Position numbers and translations under genes: made by a program. Shown one piece after another: positions 6,962-11,719 of a DNA stretch of 11,719 nucleotides. The DNA is taken from positions 1 to 11,719 of the forward strand of contig JAEZEK010000234.1 in NCBI GenBank assembly GCA_023417735.1, read 5' to 3'. How positions within the stretch are numbered: the first letter of the stretch is position 1; each line of letters begins with the position of its first letter. Source of the stretch: Pseudomonadota bacterium (lineage in GTDB: Bacteria > Pseudomonadota > Alphaproteobacteria > Rhizobiales > Afifellaceae). Below the pieces are notes generated by a model. The model was not told the DNA's origin. It worked only from the letters and a program-made list of their open reading frames with translations, and searched no databases.

Positions 6962-7398
6962 TCCGGTCTCCGCGCTGGCGAGTCTATCTCGATTCCAATC
7001 TGTTCATCCGGCACGTCGAAAGCGCCGACGACGCGCTCATCTTCTTGCTGGAGCAAGCCGCAGACGACGTCCTGAGTCTCCATGCGAGCGAACTCACCCT
7101 CGCCGAGGTCCTGGTTGATCCGCTCCGTCGGCACGATCGGAGCCGGGCGGCTCTCTTCGGAGAGATTCTGACCGGGGACGACTGGCTCCAGGTTGTTCCC
7201 GTATCCCGGACGATCCTGGTGCGGAGCGCAGAGGTGCGCGCGGCTCTCGGAAACAAGCTCCCGGACGCCATTCATGTGGCGACCGCAATGGACTGCTCCT
7301 GCAATGTGCTCGTCTCGTCTGACAGGAGGCTCCGCACACCGTCCGAGATGGTTCGGGTAAGCGTCGATGCAGTCAAGGATCTCGATCGATGGCCGTGA
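6958..7398 (+). CDS. PIN-domain ribonuclease toxin, VapC-like
   Basis: Protein of 146 aa with the PIN-domain fold, a metal-dependent endoribonuclease as in VapC toxins. The expected acidic residues are all in place: Asp12 in VYLDSNLFIR, Glu50 in LTLAEVLVDP, Asp103 in LPDAIHVATA and Asp122 in VSSDRRL, so the catalytic site appears intact. It overlaps the putative antitoxin gene by 4 bases and the start of yejF by 10 bases. In my count 37 of 146 codons end in A or T, far more than in the adjoining yej genes, which suggests horizontal acquisition into the operon. The likely role is RNA cleavage when freed from the antitoxin; the RNA target cannot be inferred. The domain call is firm; function as a toxin is inferred from the two-gene layout. 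Confidence 0.85.
   Translation: MIRSPRWRVYLDSNLFIRHVESADDALIFLLEQAADDVLSLHASELTLAEVLVDPLRRHDRSRAALFGEILTGDDWLQVVPVSRTILVRSAEVRAALGNKLPDAIHVATAMDCSCNVLVSSDRRLRTPSEMVRVSVDAVKDLDRWP
7375..7379 (+). promoter_or_regulatory. Ribosome-binding site of yejF inside the toxin gene
   Basis: AAGGA lies 9 bases before the yejF ATG (7389) and within the last codons of the PIN-toxin gene. It supports that yejF start. It also means ribosomes finishing the toxin pass over or stop beside the yejF initiation site, favouring translational coupling. Confidence 0.55.
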
Positions 7399-9023
7399 CC
7401 GCCCCCCTCCTCTCCGTCCGCGACCTGTCCGTCGATTTCCGTCAGGGCGAAACCGTGACGCACGCCGTGCGGAACGTCTCCTTCGATGTCGGCGAGCGGG
7501 AGACGGTGGCGCTCGTCGGCGAATCGGGCTCCGGCAAGTCGGTGACGGCGCTCTCCGTCCTCAAGCTCCTGCCCTACCCCGCCGCGCATCACCCGACCGG
7601 CACCATCCATTTCAAGGGCCGCGAACTGGTCCATGCCGACGCGAACACGCTGCGCGAGGTGCGCGGCAACCAGATTTCGATGGTGTTCCAGGAGCCGATG
7701 AGCTCGCTCAACCCGCTTCACACGGTGGAGCGGCAGGTCGGCGAGGTGCTCGACGTGCATCGCGGCATGCGCGGGCCGGCGGCGCGCGCACGCGTGCTGG
7801 AGCTCCTCCATCAGGTCGGCATCCGCGATCCGGAGGAACGGCTCGGCGCCTACCCGCACCAGCTTTCCGGCGGGCAGCGGCAGCGCGTCATGATCGCGAT
7901 GGCGCTCGCCAACGAGCCCGAGCTCCTGATCGCGGACGAGCCGACCACGGCGCTCGACGTGACCGTGCAGGCGCAGATCCTCGAACTCCTGGCCGAGTTG
8001 AAGCGGCAGCGCGGGCTGTCGATGCTCTTCATCACCCACGACCTCGGCATCGTCCGGAAGATCGCCGACCGGGTCTGCGTCATGACGGAGGGCCGGATCG
8101 TCGAGACGGGGCCGACCGAGTCGATCTTCCGGCATCCCCAGCACGCCTATACCAGGCACCTCCTCGCCGCCGAGCCGAAGGGCGAGCCGCCGGTGCGCAA
8201 CCCCGACGCGCCGATCGTGCTCCGCGGTGAGGACGTGAAGGTCTGGTTCCCGATCAGGCGCGGCGTACTCCGCCGCACCGTCGGCCACATCAAGGCCGTC
8301 GACGGGATCGACGTCGCCGTCCGGGAGGGGCAGACGCTCGGGGTCGTCGGCGAGTCCGGATCAGGCAAGACGACGCTCGGGCTCGCGCTCCTGCGGCTCA
8401 CCTCCTCGGAAGGCCGGATCGTCTTCCTCGGACGCGACATCCAGGGAGCGACCTTCAAGGCGATGCGCCCGGTCCGCGCCGACATGCAGATCGTCTTCCA
8501 GGATCCGTTCGGCTCGCTCAGCCCGCGCATGGTGATCCGCGACGTCGTGGCCGAGGGCCTGCAGATCCACGAGCCGACGCTCTCGCCCGAGGCGCGCGAC
8601 CGCCGGGTCGTGCAGGCGCTCACCGAGGTCGGCATCGACCCCGAGAGCCGCTTCCGTTATCCGCACGAATTCTCCGGCGGGCAGCGCCAGCGCATCGCGA
8701 TCGCCCGCGCTATGGTGCTCGAGCCGAAATTCGTCATGCTGGACGAGCCCACCTCGGCGCTCGACATGAGCGTGCAGGCGCAGGTGGTCGATCTCCTGCG
8801 CGACCTGCAGCGCCGGCACGGCCTCTCCTATCTCTTCATCAGCCACGACCTGAAGGTCGTGCGCGCGCTCGCCAACGACGTCATCGTCATGCGGAACGGC
8901 AAGGTGGTCGAATCCGGCCCCGCCGAAACCATCTTCGATGCGCCGAAGGAGGCGTACACGAAGGCGCTGATGGCGGCCGCTTTCGCGATGCAGACGGCGC
9001 CGGCGGCGGGGCTCGCGGACTGA
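7389..9023 (+). CDS. yejF: Peptide ABC transporter dual ATPase YejF
   Basis: ATP-hydrolysing subunit of the Yej importer: two complete ABC domains in one chain (544 aa; about 530 usual), so one polypeptide supplies both nucleotide sites under YejB and YejE. Domain 1: Walker A GESGSGKS (44-51), Q-loop Gln101, signature LSGGQ (159-163), Walker B LLIADEP (179-185), His217. Domain 2: Walker A GESGSGKT (321-328), Gln371, signature FSGGQ (428-432), Walker B VMLDEP (449-454), His486. After each domain comes the oligopeptide-family motif, HPQHAYTRHLL (249-259) and APKEAYTKALM (518-528). All key residues are present, so both sites should hydrolyse ATP. The ATG overlaps the last 10 bases of the PIN-toxin gene, and codon use returns to the strongly GC-ending pattern of yejE. 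Confidence 0.96.
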   Translation: MAVTAPLLSVRDLSVDFRQGETVTHAVRNVSFDVGERETVALVGESGSGKSVTALSVLKLLPYPAAHHPTGTIHFKGRELVHADANTLREVRGNQISMVFQEPMSSLNPLHTVERQVGEVLDVHRGMRGPAARARVLELLHQVGIRDPEERLGAYPHQLSGGQRQRVMIAMALANEPELLIADEPTTALDVTVQAQILELLAELKRQRGLSMLFITHDLGIVRKIADRVCVMTEGRIVETGPTESIFRHPQHAYTRHLLAAEPKGEPPVRNPDAPIVLRGEDVKVWFPIRRGVLRRTVGHIKAVDGIDVAVREGQTLGVVGESGSGKTTLGLALLRLTSSEGRIVFLGRDIQGATFKAMRPVRADMQIVFQDPFGSLSPRMVIRDVVAEGLQIHEPTLSPEARDRRVVQALTEVGIDPESRFRYPHEFSGGQRQRIAIARAMVLEPKFVMLDEPTSALDMSVQAQVVDLLRDLQRRHGLSYLFISHDLKVVRALANDVIVMRNGKVVESGPAETIFDAPKEAYTKALMAAAFAMQTAPAAGLAD

Positions 9024-9025
9024 CC

Positions 9026-9985
9026 ATGACGATCCTGATCGCTTCGACCTTCGATCCCGACGGCTGGACGCGCCACATGCGCGCGGCGATGCCGGACCGG
9101 CGCATCATCGCGACGACGCGGAGGGGCGAGTTCGAGGGCGCGCCGGACGACCTCGAGGCCGTCCGTTACGTGCTCGCCTGGAAGCCCAGGATAGACCTGC
9201 TCGAACGGCTGCCCCGCCTGGAGGTGCTGTTCTCCCTCGGCGCCGGGGTCGACCACCTGATGACGCTTCCTCGGCTCCCCGGGGTGCCGGTGGTCAGGAT
9301 CGTCGATCCGGACCTGACGGCGCGCATGACGGAATACGTGGTCTGGCAGGTCCTCCACCACCATCGCCAGGCGTTCGCGTACCGGCGCCAGCAGGCCGCC
9401 CGGCAGTGGCGCGACCTCCGGCAGCCCGCCGCGCGCCACGTCACGGTCGGGATCATGGGCCTCGGCGTGCTCGGCCGGAGCGCCGCCGATCTGGTCGCCC
9501 GCCTCGGCTTCCGCGTGATCGGGTGGAGCCGCAGCGCGAAATCGGTGCCGGGCGTGGAGACGTTCGCCGGCGAGGCTGAGCTCGAGCGCTTCCTCGGCGA
9601 GACCGACATCCTCGTCGCGCTGCTGCCGCTCACGCCGGAGACGGAGGGCATCCTCGACCGCAAGCTCATCGCCGCGCTCAGGAAGGACGGCCCGCTCGGC
9701 GGTCCGGTCCTGATCAATGCCGGCCGTGGCGGCAGCCAGGTCGAGGCCGACATCGACGCCGCCCTCCGGGACGGGACGCTGAAGGGCGCGAGCCTTGACG
9801 TGTTCGAGCACGAGCCGCTGGCGCCGGAGAGCCCGCTTTGGAACGCGCCGAACCTCGTCCTGACGCCGCACGTCGCGGCCGTCTCGGATGCCGCGGCGCT
9901 CTCGATCGGCATCGCCGAGCAGATCCGCGCCTTCGAGCGCGGCGAGCCGCTGCGGAACGTGGTCGATCCGAAACGGGGCTATTGA
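9026..9985 (+). CDS. ghrA: Glyoxylate/hydroxypyruvate reductase A-type 2-hydroxyacid dehydrogenase
   Basis: D-isomer-specific 2-hydroxyacid dehydrogenase (319 aa; GhrA of E. coli is about 312), probably reducing glyoxylate or hydroxypyruvate with NAD(P)H in the cytoplasm. Seen: substrate loop SLGAGVDHL (70-78), nucleotide-binding GLGVLG (145-150) followed by WSRS (167-170), a basic/polar end that would suit NADPH, and the catalytic set Arg234 in NAGRG, Glu263 in EHEP and His282 in TPHVA. The start is 2 bases after the yejF stop with only a weak upstream ribosome-binding match, so it is probably coupled to yejF. It is the last gene of the unit, and its stop is 4 bases from the converging gene's stop. 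Why it accompanies a peptide importer is unclear. The exact substrate is uncertain, as related enzymes share this architecture. Confidence 0.88.
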   Translation: MTILIASTFDPDGWTRHMRAAMPDRRIIATTRRGEFEGAPDDLEAVRYVLAWKPRIDLLERLPRLEVLFSLGAGVDHLMTLPRLPGVPVVRIVDPDLTARMTEYVVWQVLHHHRQAFAYRRQQAARQWRDLRQPAARHVTVGIMGLGVLGRSAADLVARLGFRVIGWSRSAKSVPGVETFAGEAELERFLGETDILVALLPLTPETEGILDRKLIAALRKDGPLGGPVLINAGRGGSQVEADIDAALRDGTLKGASLDVFEHEPLAPESPLWNAPNLVLTPHVAAVSDAAALSIGIAEQIRAFERGEPLRNVVDPKRGY

Positions 9986-9989
9986 GCGA

Positions 9990-10859
9990 TCAGGCGAGGC
10001 GGCGGACCGCCGTCATCGTGATCCCCTTGGCGCCGAAGCGGGCCAACGCAGCGCCAAGCGGCTCGCTCGCGACCGCCATGTGGTGGGCGTCGGCGTGCAG
10101 CAGGCGCTCCGGATCCTGCATGATGCCGACGTGCCCCGGCCAGAAGACGAGATCGCCGCGCCGCAGTTCGGGCAGCGCGGTGACGATCGGCAGCTTCATG
10201 CCGAGGTCCTGCTGCTGCATGTCGGAATCCCGCGGTGCTTCTATGCCGGCCGCGCCGAGCGCGACCTGGACGAGCGCCGAGCAGTCCAGCCCCAGGCTCG
10301 TCTTCCCGCCCCAGAGATAGGGGACGTGGAGAAAGCGCTCGGCGACGGCGACGAAGTCGGCCTCGGCCGCATCGCCGATCGCGCGGAGATGTTGCATTAC
10401 CACCGCGCCGGCGGGCGCGATCAGCGCGTAGCGGGCGTTGCGGTCCTCAGCCTCGCCGGTGACGCTCACGCGCGCGCCGATGGAGAGGGCGGCGATCGGT
10501 TCGCTCTTGATGTCTGGCCCGGAGAAGACCGGCGTCCGCAGGGCCGCCACCCTGTGCGTCGGCACGGCGGCGTCCGCCGAAAGGCTGTCGAGCGGAAGCC
10601 AGCCGACGTAGCAGTCGGCGACGAGCTGGCCCCAGGCCCAGCCTTCCTCCGTCGCCTCGAACACCCGCACGGCCTCGCCGGCGAGCGCCTCGGTGAGCCG
10701 CATGGAGTCGCGCCGCGCCTCGCGCCGGACCGGAGCCGCGGGAGCCGTCACCCGCATCAGCACCGGCTCCGCGAAGTGCTCCGCCTCGACCCGGCCGCGG
10801 AGCGCCGCGTCCGCCAGATCGGGCCTGAATGCGTTCCGCCGCGGGTCCAAACCGGCCAT
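9990..10859 (-). CDS. SH3-NlpC/P60 cysteine peptidase (C40), likely cytoplasmic muropeptide endopeptidase
   Basis: Cysteine peptidase of 289 aa. An N-terminal part of about 160 residues, with two apparent bacterial SH3-like modules (about 34-95 and 105-160; GWAWGQLVADCYVGWLP in the first), precedes an NlpC/P60 domain. Catalytic residues are visible: Cys193 in YLWGGKTSLGLDCSALVQ, His243 in WPGHVGIM and His255 in LLHADAHHMAV; the spacing matches Bacillus YkfC (C238, H291, H303). YkfC-type enzymes cut gamma-D-Glu-diaminopimelate bonds in peptidoglycan peptides that have a free N-terminus. No signal peptide is seen, implying action in the cytoplasm on imported fragments. The ATG at 10859 is preferred over an in-frame GTG at 10871, because GGAGG (10864-10868) is a ribosome-binding site for the former. 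It lies 24 bases downstream of the aminopeptidase gene and is probably co-transcribed with it. Substrate is inferred from family. Confidence 0.9.
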   Translation of the reverse strand: MAGLDPRRNAFRPDLADAALRGRVEAEHFAEPVLMRVTAPAAPVRREARRDSMRLTEALAGEAVRVFEATEEGWAWGQLVADCYVGWLPLDSLSADAAVPTHRVAALRTPVFSGPDIKSEPIAALSIGARVSVTGEAEDRNARYALIAPAGAVVMQHLRAIGDAAEADFVAVAERFLHVPYLWGGKTSLGLDCSALVQVALGAAGIEAPRDSDMQQQDLGMKLPIVTALPELRRGDLVFWPGHVGIMQDPERLLHADAHHMAVASEPLGAALARFGAKGITMTAVRRLA

Positions 10860-10863
10860 GCTC

Positions 10864-10868
10864 CCTCC
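10864..10868 (-). promoter_or_regulatory. Ribosome-binding site that decides the C40 peptidase start
   Basis: On the minus strand, GGAGG stands 4 bases before the ATG at 10859. It lies inside the frame that an upstream GTG (10871) would open, which argues for the shorter product. Confidence 0.6.
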
Positions 10869-10883
10869 CACCCGGCGATCGCC

Positions 10884-11719
10884 TCAGCCGTAGCGCTCCG
10901 ACAGGACCTCGAAGATCGCGCGGACGGCCTGGGCTTCGCCCCCCTCCGGCCCGTGCGCGCGTGCGCTCGGGTTCCAGGCGAAGATGTCGAAATGGGCGAA
11001 GGTCGCGGCCTTCTCGACGAAGCGGTCCAGGACGAGCGCGGCGACGATCGAGCCGGCATGGGCGTTGCCGCCGATGTTGTTGATGTCGGCCACCTTGGAC
11101 GAGAGCCAGGTTTCGTACGGCCGCCAGAGCGGCATCCGCCAGACCGGGTCGCAGACGCGGGTGGCGGCTGCGGCGAGGCTGCCGGCGAAGCCGTCGTCGT
11201 CGCAGTAGAAGGGCGGCAGCTCGGGACCGAGCGCCACGCGCGCCGCCCCCGTCAGCGTCGCCATCGAGACGATGAGGGCCGGCGCCTCCTCGTCGGCAAG
11301 CGCCAGGGCGTCGGCGAGGATCAGCCGGCCCTCGGCATCGGTGTTGCCGATCTCGACGTTCAGCCCCTTCCGGCTCTTCAGCACGTCGCCCGGACGGAAG
11401 GCGCGGCCGGAGATCGCATTCTCGACGGCCGGCACGAGGACCCGGAGGCGGACCTTCAGCCCGGACTCCATCACCATGCGGGCAAGCGCCAGCACGTTCG
11501 CGGCCCCGCCCATGTCCTTCTTCATGAGCAGCATGCCGCTCGACGACTTGATGTCGAGGCCGCCGGTGTCGAAGGCCACGCCCTTGCCGACGAGCGTGAC
11601 CTTCGGATGGCTCGGGTCGCCCCAGCTGAAGTCCGCCAGCAGCGGCTCGCGGTCGCTCGCCGCGCCGACGGCGGCGATCAACGGAAAGCCTTCGGCGAGA
11701 GCGGCGCCCGATACGAGCC
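10884..11719 (-). CDS. Leucyl aminopeptidase family protein (M17), 3' part
   Basis: C-terminal catalytic domain of an M17 two-metal aminopeptidase, which removes N-terminal residues from peptides in the cytoplasm. The frame stays open to the right edge (277 visible residues), so the N-terminal domain and start are outside; a TTG at 11681 is not the real start, because homologous-looking sequence continues before it. Counting from the codon at 11681, all expected metal ligands and catalytic residues are present: Lys33 and Asp38 in VGKGVAFDTGG, Lys45 in IKSSSGM, Asp56 in MKKDMGG, and Asp115, Glu117 and Arg119 in NTDAEGR; spacing matches E. coli PepA (K270, D275, K282, D293, D352, E354, R356). 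It lies directly upstream of the C40 peptidase gene in the same orientation, consistent with a peptide-degradation operon. Whether the favoured substrate is leucyl peptides or peptidoglycan-derived peptides cannot be read from the sequence. Confidence 0.93.
   Translation of the reverse strand, partial: LVSGAALAEGFPLIAAVGAASDREPLLADFSWGDPSHPKVTLVGKGVAFDTGGLDIKSSSGMLLMKKDMGGAANVLALARMVMESGLKVRLRVLVPAVENAISGRAFRPGDVLKSRKGLNVEIGNTDAEGRLILADALALADEEAPALIVSMATLTGAARVALGPELPPFYCDDDGFAGSLAAAATRVCDPVWRMPLWRPYETWLSSKVADINNIGGNAHAGSIVAALVLDRFVEKAATFAHFDIFAWNPSARAHGPEGGEAQAVRAIFEVLSERYG

Noticed and set aside
6710..7380. AGGAT at both borders of the toxin cassette (6710-6714 and 7376-7380) as a target-site duplication
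   Set aside because: Five bases that also form ribosome-binding sites are expected at both places by function; no inverted repeats accompany them.
10860..10871. GTG at 10871 as start of the C40 peptidase
   Set aside because: The codons it would add (GTG GGA GGG AGC) are the ribosome-binding site of the ATG at 10859.

Overview
The window looks like chromosomal DNA of a GC-rich alphaproteobacterium, most likely of the order Hyphomicrobiales (Rhizobiales). The evidence is strong G/C bias at third codon positions, a CycM-like cytochrome c with an Ala/Gln-rich linker, a Yej-type peptide ABC transporter with two tandem binding proteins, and an adjacent NlpC/P60 plus M17 peptidase pair. This placement rests on gene content and recalled family resemblance, not on a search. 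No rRNA, tRNA, CRISPR array, insertion sequence or phage gene was seen.

Layout. Bases 1-450 hold the 3' end of a cytochrome c gene, closed by a clear intrinsic terminator (478-506). After a short leader, a long plus-strand transcription unit runs from 615 to 9985 with gaps of at most 10 bases and several overlaps: two YejA-like solute-binding proteins, permeases yejB and yejE, a two-gene antitoxin/PIN-toxin cassette, the dual-ATPase gene yejF, and a GhrA-type 2-hydroxyacid dehydrogenase. On the minus strand, converging on ghrA with only 4 bases between stop codons, lie an SH3-NlpC/P60 cysteine peptidase gene and, upstream of it, an M17 leucyl aminopeptidase gene that runs off the right edge.

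How it may work together. YejB, YejE and YejF form the membrane and ATPase core of a peptide importer, served by two different binding proteins. One appears to be Sec-exported and the other carries a twin-arginine signal. In related bacteria this transporter family imports oligopeptides, including peptidoglycan fragments. The neighbouring cytoplasmic NlpC/P60 enzyme (YkfC-like architecture) and the aminopeptidase would suit degradation of such cargo, so the locus may be a peptide or muropeptide salvage region (inference).

The most unusual feature is the PIN-domain toxin-antitoxin-like pair inserted between yejE and yejF. It differs in codon use from its neighbours, and its toxin gene overlaps the yejF start, so production of the transporter's ATPase is physically tied to the cassette. 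Nothing in the window is clearly a wholly new system. This arrangement is the best candidate for a second look.
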